Below, piece after piece: positions 36,540-45,084 of a stretch of DNA of 64,000 nt (its first letter is position 1; every line of letters begins with the position of its first letter). Source of the DNA: Methyloceanibacter stevinii (GTDB lineage: Bacteria > Pseudomonadota > Alphaproteobacteria > Rhizobiales > Methyloligellaceae). The DNA lies in assembly GCF_001723355.1 (NCBI RefSeq), contig NZ_LPWE01000012.1, positions 434,001 through 498,000 of the forward strand, in the 5' to 3' direction. The notes under the pieces were generated by a model, which made no database searches, was not told the DNA's origin, and was given only the letters and a program-made list of their open reading frames with translations. Position numbers and translations under genes: made by a program.

Positions 36540-37571
36540 CTACGCAGCTGCGCTCGCGGCAGTCGGGACCTCGGAAATGGTCTTCAGGATCTGCGAAGCG
36601 ATCTGGTAGGGGTCGCCTTGCGAGTTCGGGCGACGGTCTTCCAGGTAGCCCTTGTAGCCGTTCTTCGGGAAGCTGTTCGGCACGCGGACCGACGCGCCGC
36701 GGTCTGCAACGCCGTAGCTGAACTTGTTCCACGGCGCCGTCTCGTGCTTGCCGGTCAGACGCATGTGGTTGTCCGGGCCATAGACAGCGATGTGGTCCTC
36801 GAGGTTCTTCTCGAACTGGGCCATCAGCGCCTTGAAGTACTCCTCGCCACCGACTTCACGGAGATACTCGGTGGAGAAGTTGGCGTGCATGCCGGAGCCG
36901 TTCCAGTCCGTGTCGCCGAGCGGCTTACAGTGATACTCGATGTCGACGCCGTATTTCTCAGTCAGACGCTCCAGCAGGTAGCGGGCCATCCACATTTCGT
37001 CGGCGGCCTTCTTGGAGCCCTTGCCGAAGATCTGGAACTCCCACTGGCCCTTGGCCACTTCGGCGTTGATGCCTTCGTGGTTGATGCCGCAATCCAGACA
37101 CAGGTCGAGATGTTCCTCGACGATCTGACGGGCGATCGAACCGACCTGCTTGTAGCCAACACCGGTGTAGTACTTGCCTTGCGGCTCCGGATAACCGTGC
37201 TCCGGGAAGCCCAGCGGGCGGCCGTCCTTATAGAAGAAATACTCTTGCTCGAAACCGAACCACGTACCGTCGTCGTCCAGGATGGTCGCGCGCTTGTTCG
37301 TCGGATGCGGCGTGCCATCGGGCAGCATCACTTCGCAGAGGACGAGAGCGCCATTCGTGCGAGCAGGGTCTACGAAAACGCGGATCGGCTTCAGAACGCA
37401 GTCGGAGTTGCTGCCGTCGGCCTGCATGGTCGAGCTTCCATCGAAGCCCCAATCCGGAAGTTCTTCGAGCGTCGGAAAGCTATCGTACTCTTTGATGAGG
37501 GTCTTGCCACGCAGGTTCGGCACGGGCGTGTAACCGTCGAGCCAAATGTACTCGAGCTTATACTTGGTCAT
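36540..37571 (-). CDS. glnII: Type II glutamine synthetase
   Basis: Makes glutamine from glutamate and ammonia. The 343-residue length and sequence mark the eukaryote-like GSII form found in rhizobia and relatives beside the common GSI. Motifs include WGFDGSSTMQADGSNSDCVL (start of the active site), WFGFEQEYFF, GINAEVAKGQWEFQIFG and HMRLTGKHETAPWNKFSYG. GSII is not adenylylated; its control is transcriptional and, in Rhizobium, translational through GstI. A sigma-54 promoter is visible upstream and a gstI-like gene diverges from it. Confidence 0.96.
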   Translation of the reverse strand: MTKYKLEYIWLDGYTPVPNLRGKTLIKEYDSFPTLEELPDWGFDGSSTMQADGSNSDCVLKPIRVFVDPARTNGALVLCEVMLPDGTPHPTNKRATILDDDGTWFGFEQEYFFYKDGRPLGFPEHGYPEPQGKYYTGVGYKQVGSIARQIVEEHLDLCLDCGINHEGINAEVAKGQWEFQIFGKGSKKAADEMWMARYLLERLTEKYGVDIEYHCKPLGDTDWNGSGMHANFSTEYLREVGGEEYFKALMAQFEKNLEDHIAVYGPDNHMRLTGKHETAPWNKFSYGVADRGASVRVPNSFPKNGYKGYLEDRRPNSQGDPYQIASQILKTISEVPTAASAAA

Positions 37572-37653
37572 TGTGAGTCCTTCTGGGTTTTAAACGACTG
37601 TACGGATGAATCCCACCTAGCCGCGAGAGGCTGGCGGCCAATACCTCCTGAAA

Positions 37654-37668
37654 GCAGTTTTTGTGCCA
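37654..37668 (-). promoter_or_regulatory. Sigma-54 promoter of glnII
   Basis: On the minus strand TGGCACAAAAACTGC has GG and GC exactly ten bases apart, close to the sigma-54 consensus TGGCAC-N5-TTGC. It lies 83 bases upstream of the glnII start. Sigma-54 control by NtrC under nitrogen limitation is known for rhizobial glnII. No clear NtrC site was found, but upstream sequence at 37838-37873 holds overlapping inverted repeats (TTGCTGAGCAA; GCAGCA with TGCTGC) that could bind a regulator. Confidence 0.75.
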
Positions 37669-37988
37669 GTGCGAAGAAAGCGGGCGGGCCGGGCGCAGAA
37701 GGCGAGCTTCGTCAGCATACCCCCCTGCAGGCACGTACATTTTTCCGTAACAATTTTAGCGTCTTAGGGAAAACGAGGACCGCGCGCCCGATATGCGATC
37801 AATCTGCGCGCGGTTGGTCAATCCGAAGGCAGTCCAATCTTGCTGAGCAATGCAGCAGAAGAATTGCTGCTCAAATGTACGCCATTCCGCGATTTTTTTG
37901 TGCAAGGGGCTGCTGCGTTTCTATATAGGTGACTCCAGGTGCGTTGCTCCGATTCAGTTGTAACGCACACATGACAATGGAGGACTAT

Positions 37989-38189
37989 ATGACGGCAAAT
38001 GCACATGAGGAGACGGCGAAAGTCATTCCGTTTCCGAAAGGTGGCCGCTCGGGACTGAGTGGCAGCCAATACGGCGCACACGCGGCCGATGATCTCCTGA
38101 CGTCAATGGGCGTAGCCTACGTCGACTACGGGAGCGGCTCGTATCACGATGCGGCCATCCGCGATGCGCGGCAGTCACGTGAGCATTGA
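37989..38189 (+). CDS. gstI: DUF2735 / GstI-like protein
   Basis: A 66-residue protein from the ATG at 37989, which has TGGAGGA upstream. It begins MTANAHEETAKVIPFPKGGR, the DUF2735 pattern, and ends SYHDAAIRDARQSREH. In Rhizobium the divergently transcribed gstI gene encodes a small protein that inhibits translation of glnII mRNA, and the size, family resemblance and head-to-head position match here. The promoter is probably TTGTGC...TATATA at about 37899-37929. Its role as a glnII inhibitor in this organism is inferred. Confidence 0.72.
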   Translation: MTANAHEETAKVIPFPKGGRSGLSGSQYGAHAADDLLTSMGVAYVDYGSGSYHDAAIRDARQSREH

Positions 38190-38215
38190 CGGCCAAGAGA
38201 CTACTCAAGGCACCT

Positions 38216-38249
38216 AGAGGGCCCGCTTACACGAAGAGCGCGGCCCTCT
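38216..38249. terminator. Hairpin between gstI and ornithine decarboxylase
   Basis: AGAGGGCC and GGCCCTCT form an 8-bp stem that can be extended inward by CGCTT with AAGAGCG. It lies between the convergent gstI and decarboxylase genes; CTTCAT follows on the plus strand. Confidence 0.6.
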
Positions 38250-38289
38250 CTTCATAGGCGCCGCGTTTCCGTACACCACCTGCAAAAAG

Positions 38290-39483
38290 CTAGATGCTGA
38301 TAGAGCGCGGATCGTCCGCCGCTTGAGCTTCCGTGCCGGCAAACATCGACAGCATGGGCTCATCCGTCAGCGTGATTTCTTCGAAATCGCCGAAACCGTT
38401 GAAGCGGTTCCCCAGAACGCGGCCATAGGCGCCGACCTGGCCGATTTCCAGATAATCCCCCTCCCCGATCGCGTCGGGCAAGACGAACGGACCCGGCAGA
38501 TAGTCGGCGCTGTCGCACGTGGGGCCATAGAGCACATACGCGGTCTCGCCGCCCCCAAGGTCCTCGCGGCCGGGTGTCACGCAGCGCGCCGGGAAGCGAA
38601 AACCGGAAAACGCCGCATCGAACAGCGAACCGAAAGCGCCGTCATTGACGTACAGCGCAGTGCCGCGACGCGCATCGACGCGCACGATCACCGACTCCGC
38701 CTCCGCGACGAGGCCCCGGCCCGGCTCGCATAGAAGCTCGCAGGAATGCTTGACCGCCAGCGCATCGGCCGCCCGGACGATTTCCTCCATGTATAGATCG
38801 AGGCCCGGCGGGTCCGAGTGCGGGTAGCGGGCCGGAAAGCCGCCGCCGATGTCGATCGCATCCACCAGCACGCCGGACGACACGATGAGTTGTCCAACCT
38901 GGGTCAACGCCTCGCCGAAGGCTGCCGGGACCACGGCCTGCGATCCCACGTGGAAGGTGATCCCGAGGCGGGTTGCGTGCTGGCGCGCCCGCAAGAGCAG
39001 TGCTGGCGCCTCTTCGACGCTCGCGCCGTACTTTCCTTCAAGGGGGATAAGGCTGTGCGTGTTGGGACAGGCGATCCGCAGGAACAGGGTCAGATCGTCG
39101 GCCTCGTCCGTCTCCGCCAAAACCTTGCCCAGTTCGTCATGGGAGTCGAAGGCAAAGCACCGCACGCCGTAGTCGCGATAGGCGCGCGCAATGGCGCCGC
39201 GCGACTTGATCGGGTTCATGAAAAAGAGTTCGGCCCCATCGATGGCCCTGACGCGCTCGATCTCCGCCAGCGAGGCGACATCGAAGCTGCGAATGCCGGC
39301 CCCGGCCAGCACGTCGAGAACGGCCTGCGTGTCATTGGCCTTGGTCGCGTACAGAACGCGGCCGGGGAAGTTCGCCAAAAACCATTCCGCCGCGCGCGCC
39401 ACTGTATGGGGCCGCAAGGCCAGGACAGGCCGCTCCGGCCGATGATGGCGGAGATACTCCGCCGCGTTGGGAAAAACGTTCAT
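38290..39483 (-). CDS. Ornithine decarboxylase-like PLP enzyme (fold type III)
   Basis: A PLP-dependent decarboxylase of 397 residues of the alanine-racemase fold, as in eukaryotic ornithine decarboxylase. The PLP lysine is in LYATKANDTQ at about residue 48; GGGFPARYPHSDP, CEPGRGLVAE and YGPTCDSADYL carry the phosphate-binding glycines, the pyridine-N-binding Glu and the Cys-Asp pair of the partner active site. The size and the CDSxD motif favour ornithine or ornithine/lysine over diaminopimelate. It would supply putrescine. It is convergent with gstI and monocistronic. Confidence 0.85.
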   Translation of the reverse strand: MNVFPNAAEYLRHHRPERPVLALRPHTVARAAEWFLANFPGRVLYATKANDTQAVLDVLAGAGIRSFDVASLAEIERVRAIDGAELFFMNPIKSRGAIARAYRDYGVRCFAFDSHDELGKVLAETDEADDLTLFLRIACPNTHSLIPLEGKYGASVEEAPALLLRARQHATRLGITFHVGSQAVVPAAFGEALTQVGQLIVSSGVLVDAIDIGGGFPARYPHSDPPGLDLYMEEIVRAADALAVKHSCELLCEPGRGLVAEAESVIVRVDARRGTALYVNDGAFGSLFDAAFSGFRFPARCVTPGREDLGGGETAYVLYGPTCDSADYLPGPFVLPDAIGEGDYLEIGQVGAYGRVLGNRFNGFGDFEEITLTDEPMLSMFAGTEAQAADDPRSISI

Positions 39484-39655
39484 CCGAAAACTCTCATCCC
39501 ATGCGACGCCGGCACGAGACTACCGGCCGGACCCGGCGATCCTCACGGACATACGCGCGGAATCGACTTGGTCAGCTGCCGCGCGAAGCAGCCCTCCGTA
39601 TGGGGTTCGGCGTGTCTTGTAAAGCTGATTCAGCAGCCTCTTGCATGGCTCTGGC

Positions 39656-41076
39656 TTAGCCCTGCTGGGAGTCCTTGGACGCGCCCTTCGGCGCCTTCAA
39701 TACGGCGGTGCCGGCGCCCGACAATCGGGGGCTCTGAAGCAAGCCAAATGTCTTGCGCGCGCCGAGCCGAACCATCGCCGCCGTGTAGGCGTAGAGCTCG
39801 GCACTATCCACGTCCCCGTCCCCGTTGCCGACGGGTGCAAGGTCCGCGTCGCCGGCCAGGCCTTCGATCAGATAGCGCGTGAAGAGCCCTACGTCGTATT
39901 CCGTATCGATCAGCGCGCGCTGGCCGCGATCGGCGGCCACGAGAACCGTCAGCGGCGCCTTGGCCTTCTCCGGCAGCGCGCTGCGCTTCGTCTCCGGAAT
40001 ATTGGGCGGCAGGATATAGTTGCCGTGATCGCGGCCGAAGGAACTCTCGAGCATGACCACGACCTGATCGGCGCCGAGCCCCGCGAGGTTGGCATACAGG
40101 GTCGACAGCGGATAGCCGCGCCGCTCCTCGCGATAGGGCTCCGCGTCCACTGGCAGCAGATACGTCTCGTCCTGCGCCGCGTTTACGGCACCGTGACCGG
40201 AATAATAGACGAACACCTTGGCGTTGGGCCGCGCTTCGACCAAGCGCTTCAGCTCTCCGTCGGAGCCGGGCACCGGACCGAAGACCCGCTCCAGGTCAGC
40301 GCGCGCGGCATTGCGCAGATCGATCACCTGATCCTGCCGGACGCCCATATGCTCGGTGAGGAAGAAGTACATGGCGCCGGCATCGTTCCGGGCCGTGCGC
40401 GCCTCCGGCAGATTGTCGTAGGTCGTGTTGCCGATGATCACCGCGATCGCGTTCTCGTCCTCAGGCAATGTCGGCGACGCCCGATACAGCTCGCGAATGC
40501 GGCTGAACGACTTCACGACATTCCCGTTGGCGCTGCCGGGCCGCGGCATCTGGCGCGGCGGCGTACTGCATAGTTCGAGATTGCCCGCATCCTCGATGCG
40601 CCGGACGTCCTTCAGCGAAAGATGGCCGCCAATCTGGACGCAGGAGCGGCACCACACGACCCCGTAGCGGCCATAGAGATCGTCGAGCTGCTTCTGATTG
40701 AGTCCCGATGGCGCCGGCAAGCAGCCGGGGCTGCACTCCCTTGCCGTCACGCTCGGCCCGTGCGCGGCGCGCAGTCTCTCGAGCAGATCCTTCGGCAAGC
40801 AGTCGATGTCGAGGCGGCGGCGCTCTCGGATTCGGCCTTGGCGGTGCTGGCGTCGGTTTCCGGATGGGTGGCGGCGTCCGGCGCGCCTTCGGCAGCCGGA
40901 ACCTCGGGAGACTGGGTTTCGTCCGCCACCTCCGCGATGGTCGTAGCCGCTACGACGATTGCGGCGTCACGCGCGCCCGGTGCGGCCTGGGCGCCCGCCG
41001 ACAGAGCGAGCCCGCCCCCTGCGGCGAAGGCAAACCCCAAAATCAGCCGCAAGCGGCTTTGAAAGCTCCCCGCCAT
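39656..41076 (-). CDS. Exported caspase-fold protein, catalytic Cys absent (frameshift)
   Basis: The N-terminal part (41076 down to about 40813) has a signal peptide and an Ala/Glu-rich linker; the rest is a caspase (C14) domain in the adjacent frame. Adding one C near 40813 joins AESESAAA to LDIDCLPKDLLERLR. The caspase core shows IAVIIGNTTYDNLP and the catalytic His in VFVYYSGHGA. At the next strand, where DACxSG is expected, the sequence is MLESSFGRDHG, so the nucleophile Cys is Ser. It may be an inactive caspase homologue. A C-terminal region follows with no clear domain. Confidence 0.78.
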
Positions 41077-41153
41077 TGCAATCCTCAAGACCATGGTGCG
41101 CGCTCCACGCTAGAGCGCGGGACCCAAGTCTTCAAGGCGTGTTGAAGGAGTCT

Positions 41154-42089
41154 TCAAGGAGTGTTCGCCGGATCCGGCCCTAGCGGCAGGGTTTTGAGGA
41201 ACGCGGCGATGGCCTCGCGATCGCTCGCGGGTAGCCGCGCCATGTTTTCCTGCACGGGCACCATGGACTCGCCGACGACGTCGAAGTCCGGCGTCGATCC
41301 TGTCTCTAGAAAATAGGCGATGTCTTCGTGGGCCCAACCGCCGATGCCGTCCGGACCCGGCGTGATATCCGGCGCATCGCCGCCTCCCTCCGGACTCTTG
41401 GCACCCGCGAAGGCTTGGCTCGCGATAATGCCGCCGAGCGCATTCCGGGGACTGTGGCACTCGGTACAGTGCCCGGGCCCCATGACCAGGTAGCCGCCGC
41501 GATTCACTTCCTCGCTCGCGTCCGGGTCCGGCACGAATGTCTCGCCATCGACGTACAGACGTTGGAACAGGCCCACGCCCCGGCGAATGTTGTAGGGGAA
41601 GCGGAGGTCGTTCGGAGGCACGTTGCTGCGCACCGGCGGTAGCGTGTCGAGATAGGCCTTGAGATCGATGAGGTCCTCGAAACGCATGCGCTGATACGAC
41701 GTGTAGGGAAAGGCCGGATACAGATGCACGCCGCCGGGCCCGACGCCACGCTTCATCGCGTTGACGAAATCGAGCGTCGACCAGCCCCCGATACCGCTCT
41801 CGGGATCGGGTGAGATGTTGGGCACGTGAAAGGTTCCCACATCCGTCTTGAGGCAGCGGCCACCGGCGAGCAGTGTTTCGTCCTCGGTATCGAGACTGTC
41901 GCATGCCTTGACCGGCACGGCATGGCACTCCGCACACCCGCCGGCGATGAACATCGTCTTGCCGTTTGCGACATCCGGCGTGTGATCGGGCAGGTCGTCC
42001 GCCGAGAACGTGACGGGCATCGTCAGAAGATAGAACGCAATGCCAGCTGCCGCGATCAACGCGAGCCCGACTAGAAAGACCCTCCGCAT
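41154..42089 (-). CDS. Diheme cytochrome c
   Basis: A 311-residue membrane-anchored cytochrome. The ATG at 42089 follows GAGGGA; residues 1-25 form an uncleaved signal or anchor. Heme c sites are CAECH at residues 52-56 and CTECH at 208-212. Each heme domain contains the usual distal-Met region (for example YQRMRFEDLIDLKAYL). Twin-domain cytochromes of this kind often serve as electron acceptors of alcohol or aldehyde dehydrogenases. The partner is not encoded next to it. It is 58 bases upstream of the caspase-like gene and close to the GST gene. Confidence 0.88.
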   Translation of the reverse strand: MRRVFLVGLALIAAAGIAFYLLTMPVTFSADDLPDHTPDVANGKTMFIAGGCAECHAVPVKACDSLDTEDETLLAGGRCLKTDVGTFHVPNISPDPESGIGGWSTLDFVNAMKRGVGPGGVHLYPAFPYTSYQRMRFEDLIDLKAYLDTLPPVRSNVPPNDLRFPYNIRRGVGLFQRLYVDGETFVPDPDASEEVNRGGYLVMGPGHCTECHSPRNALGGIIASQAFAGAKSPEGGGDAPDITPGPDGIGGWAHEDIAYFLETGSTPDFDVVGESMVPVQENMARLPASDREAIAAFLKTLPLGPDPANTP

Positions 42090-42116
42090 TGTCCCTCGTC
42101 TCCTGCCTGTCACCGC

Positions 42117-42773
42117 TTACGGCAACGGCAACTTACGCCCCGCATCGACCACGTCCCATCCGCGCTGCACGGCCGGACGCGCGGCGATCGCACGGTACCA
42201 CCGCTTGATGTTGGGATAGTCGTCCACATCCACGGGCTGGATCGGGTAGCGCGCAATCCACGGCCAGATCGCGATGTCCGCGATGGAGTAGTCGCCGGCC
42301 ACATACTCCACATCGCCGAGCCGGGTGTCGAGCACCTTCCAGAGGCGGCGCGCCTCTTTCGTGTAGCGCTCTTCGGCGTAGGCGCTCTTGCCGGGATGAT
42401 AGGACACGAAGTGATGAACTTGTCCGAGGAATGGTCCGGCCCCGCCCATCTGCCACATCAGCCATTCGATCGTCCGCCATTTCGCGTCGAAGTCCTGGGG
42501 CAACAGGATGCCCGTCTTGTCCGCGAGATAAAGTAGGATCGCGCCCGACTCCATCAGGCTCAGCCCCGTGTCGTGATCGACAATGGCGGGGATCTTGTTG
42601 TTGGGGGAGATCTTGAGGAACTCGGGATCGAACTGAGCGTCGTTCTCGATGTCGATGCGGTGCACCCGGTAGGGCAGCCCCGTCTCCTCGAGCATGATCG
42701 AGGCCTTCTGTCCGTTCGGAGTCATCCATGTGTAGAGGTCGATCACGCGTTCGGATTCCTTAGAGTCGCTCAC
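42117..42773 (-). CDS. Glutathione S-transferase, YfcG/YghU (Nu) type
   Basis: A 218-residue cytosolic protein with an N-terminal thioredoxin-like domain, IDLYTWMTPNGQKASIMLEE at residues 11-30, and ISPNNKIPAIVD with LMESGAILLYLAD, which is the glutathione-binding pattern. The TPNGQK motif marks the Nu class, whose E. coli members reduce disulfides. A C-terminal helical domain begins at about residue 95. It precedes the cytochrome gene on the same strand. A role in detoxification or disulfide reduction is likely; substrate unknown. Confidence 0.9.
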   Translation of the reverse strand: MSDSKESERVIDLYTWMTPNGQKASIMLEETGLPYRVHRIDIENDAQFDPEFLKISPNNKIPAIVDHDTGLSLMESGAILLYLADKTGILLPQDFDAKWRTIEWLMWQMGGAGPFLGQVHHFVSYHPGKSAYAEERYTKEARRLWKVLDTRLGDVEYVAGDYSIADIAIWPWIARYPIQPVDVDDYPNIKRWYRAIAARPAVQRGWDVVDAGRKLPLP

Positions 42774-42920
42774 ACTGTGCGAAATTGGAGACGAGATTCA
42801 CCAAGTCTTCATGGCTTCGCCGCCCTATCGCCCGAAACCGGTCGCGTCAAGGTCACAGCGCAACGGTAGACAGGATCTTGCAGCTCAATGAGGGGGGAGA
42901 CCGGCTTGAGGGAGACGGCA

Positions 42921-43697
42921 ATGCTACATTCGACACAGCGCGCACAACACAGGGAACCGAGCTTCGGAGCCGTCCCGTCCGCGCCAACACATTTTTCGGT
43001 TTGCTACACGCCGCGCCCCGGCAGTGCGCTCGCACAGTTCGGCCGCTCGTGGTTTGGCCGGGCGAATGACGGCACCACACTCCAAGCATTCTCCGCGTCC
43101 GGCCTTGGCGGCGACGCGCCGGCCGGCATCACGCCGACACCGGGCCGCTACTTCGGACTACACGCACCCTTCTTCGCGCCCGCACCGCTTCGGGGAGACG
43201 CTGGCCTTGACGAAGTCCGCACGCATCTCGAGCAGTTTGCCGCAAACCGCAAGCCGATCGAGACCGGTCCTCTGAAACTGACGCGCATGCGCCGGTCGCT
43301 CGTACTTCAACCGGCCGAACCACGCCCCGAACTCGATTGGCTCGCGCTGCAGTGCTTCAACGCTTTCGACTCGTACGCCGAGATGGCGGACACTGCCGAT
43401 GACGAGCATCCGCATCTCAGCCGCTATCAGCGTCTGCTCCTCAGGAGCTTCGGCCAGCCGAACGTGATGAGTGAGTACCGTTTCGCCCTCAGGCTGACCG
43501 GACCGCTCGATGAGCGGCAGATCGAGCTGGTCTCCGTCGCCCTACGGCCTCTCATTGCGGACCTCTGTGCCGACGGCGTCTGCGTAGACGGGCTCTCGCT
43601 GATCGGGAGCACCCCGGAGGAGGCGAATGGCCACGCTTCCGGGCAGACTCAAGGGACGCCGGTCCGGCTCCTCGGCCGCTACAGCCTCGCGGGATGA
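42921..43697 (+). CDS. DUF1045-like protein with degenerate 2H motifs
   Basis: A 258-residue protein that follows the layout of the DUF1045/TIGR03223 family of phosphonate-linked 2H phosphoesterase-like proteins: FSVCYTPRPGSALAQFGRSW, then RYFGLHAPFFAPAPL, then QRLLLRSFGQPNVMSEYRF and LTGPL. The family's two histidine motifs (HxT in GFHAT and FHLTLTG) are GLHAP and FALRLTG here, so the second His and both Thr are gone. Catalysis by the 2H mechanism is therefore unlikely. The ATG at 42921 has GAGGGAGA upstream. No phosphonate genes are nearby. Confidence 0.65.
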   Translation: MLHSTQRAQHREPSFGAVPSAPTHFSVCYTPRPGSALAQFGRSWFGRANDGTTLQAFSASGLGGDAPAGITPTPGRYFGLHAPFFAPAPLRGDAGLDEVRTHLEQFAANRKPIETGPLKLTRMRRSLVLQPAEPRPELDWLALQCFNAFDSYAEMADTADDEHPHLSRYQRLLLRSFGQPNVMSEYRFALRLTGPLDERQIELVSVALRPLIADLCADGVCVDGLSLIGSTPEEANGHASGQTQGTPVRLLGRYSLAG

Positions 43698-43788
43698 CCT
43701 CCCGCGAGCCCCTGCGCTCGGGCCCCCAGCCTCAGTTTTGACACAGGCGTCCTCCAATTTCAGAAAATTGGGGGCACAGGGGATTCCA

Positions 43789-43968
43789 ATGCCGAACTAC
43801 GCCGAAATACTGGCTTTTCTTGCCGAAAACCCTCCGCAACTCGAAGGTGAGTGCGAGCTTCATGCCTCGCTCTTGGAACTGCTGGCCAGGTGCCTGCGGA
43901 ACGAGCAGGTCGCGACCGACGACGATTTCGCGGATTTTGGGGATATCACCGGCATCTCAATAAACTAG
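43789..43968 (+). CDS. Short acidic protein of unknown family
   Basis: A 59-residue protein from the ATG at 43789. It starts MPNYAEILAFLAENPPQLEG, has an amphipathic helix (LHASLLELLARCLRNE) and ends with the acidic, Gly-containing tail DDDFADFGDITGISIN. Two cysteines are present. There is no signal peptide. It follows the DUF1045-like gene by 91 bases and precedes the 2OG oxygenase by 295. No family is known to me. The tail after a helical leader has the general look of a modified-peptide precursor, but this is only a resemblance. Confidence 0.5.
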   Translation: MPNYAEILAFLAENPPQLEGECELHASLLELLARCLRNEQVATDDDFADFGDITGISIN

Positions 43969-43977
43969 CCTGAGCGC

Positions 43978-44012
43978 CCGCGCGTTCTCGCGCGCGTTCT
44001 CGCGCGCGTCTC
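43978..44012. repeat. CG-rich tandem repeat
   Basis: About three copies of a 12-base unit, GCGCGCGTTCTC and variants, directly after the stop of the short acidic gene. The rest of the 295-base gap (43969-44263) has no supported gene; the oxygenase ribosome site TTTAGGAG is at its end. Confidence 0.6.
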
Positions 44013-44263
44013 GCGTCCCTGGCGCTGCTGGTTTTGGAAGGGATTTGAGCCGCATCAACGCCGGCAGACCGTATTCGCCGGAGGTTCGGAGCGGCATCGG
44101 GGACCTTGCGAGCATCAAGTAACGCCGACTCTAGGACAATCAAGGAAATTGGCTCATTTGCACGCATGGGCTTTAGGGTGCTAACTGAGCAGCTGGATGG
44201 GATCGACTGGGCGCTGGAGAAACCAGCATTTTATGTCCCAATCTTTAGGAGTTGACCGACACC

Positions 44264-44962
44264 ATGAGGGAAAGCGCAGCCTTGCAGCAGGCGGATGTCG
44301 CCGCGAAGAGTACGGCGGACGACGTCATTCGCACCTTCACCGAAAGCGTGGCGAACGGGGATCACAGCGACGCTCCGTATCCGCACTGGGTGCTGAAGAA
44401 GTGTTTCCCCGACGATACGATCGAGGACATTCTCGGCCTCCCCTTCCCGGCCCCGTCGCTCGACGGCGTTTCCGGCAAGCGCGAACTCCACAACGCCACG
44501 CGCAGATATTTCGACGTTGAGAACCGGGACAAGTTCGCTTCCGTGAGTGCCGTGTCCGAGGCGTTCCAGGACAAGCGCATCACCGACATGATCGAGAAGA
44601 CCTTCGGCACCGACCTCAGCGGCACCTATCTGCGCATCGAATTCGCGCAAGATACGGATGGTTTCTGGCTCGAGCCGCATACGGATCTGGGCGTGAAGTC
44701 TTTCACCATGCTCCTCTACCTCTCCGACGAGGACGGACATGACAATCTCGGCACCGATGTCTACGACGCGGACAAGAGCCACGTGGCGCGCTCACCCTTC
44801 GCGCCGAACCTCGCTTTTGTCTTCGTGCCCGGCGACAACACCTACCACGGCTTCGAGAGGCGTCCGATCAAAGGCGTCCGCAAGTCGCTGATCATCAACT
44901 ACGTGACCGACGAGTGGCGCGCACGCGAACAGCTCGCGTTCCCCGAGGCGCCGATCGACTGA
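44264..44962 (+). CDS. 2OG-Fe(II) oxygenase
   Basis: A 232-residue cytoplasmic dioxygenase of the cupin-like double-stranded beta-helix fold. The iron ligands are His and Asp in LEPHTDLGVKSFTMLLYLS and a distal His in NTYHGFERR; Arg in GVRKSLIINYV should bind 2-oxoglutarate. The start is set at ATG 44264; TTG 44252 is closer to AGGAG but a poorer codon. Prolyl-hydroxylase-like and sugar-linked relatives share this pattern; substrate unknown. A strong terminator closes the unit. Confidence 0.85.
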   Translation: MRESAALQQADVAAKSTADDVIRTFTESVANGDHSDAPYPHWVLKKCFPDDTIEDILGLPFPAPSLDGVSGKRELHNATRRYFDVENRDKFASVSAVSEAFQDKRITDMIEKTFGTDLSGTYLRIEFAQDTDGFWLEPHTDLGVKSFTMLLYLSDEDGHDNLGTDVYDADKSHVARSPFAPNLAFVFVPGDNTYHGFERRPIKGVRKSLIINYVTDEWRAREQLAFPEAPID

Positions 44963-45009
44963 CGGCCCCGACGCGCAGGCCGTCGGCCGCGAGACTTGAA
45001 GAATGAGAG

Positions 45010-45040
45010 AATGGCCGGGTTCGTCCCGGCCATTTCCTTT
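45010..45040 (+). terminator. Intrinsic terminator of the oxygenase gene
   Basis: AATGGCCGGG and CCCGGCCATT form a perfect 10-bp stem around TTCGT, followed by TCCTTT. Confidence 0.85.
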
Positions 45041-45084
45041 ATGGTTGCCGCGATACGGACGAAGGCAAGAAAGACGGGGGCTCT

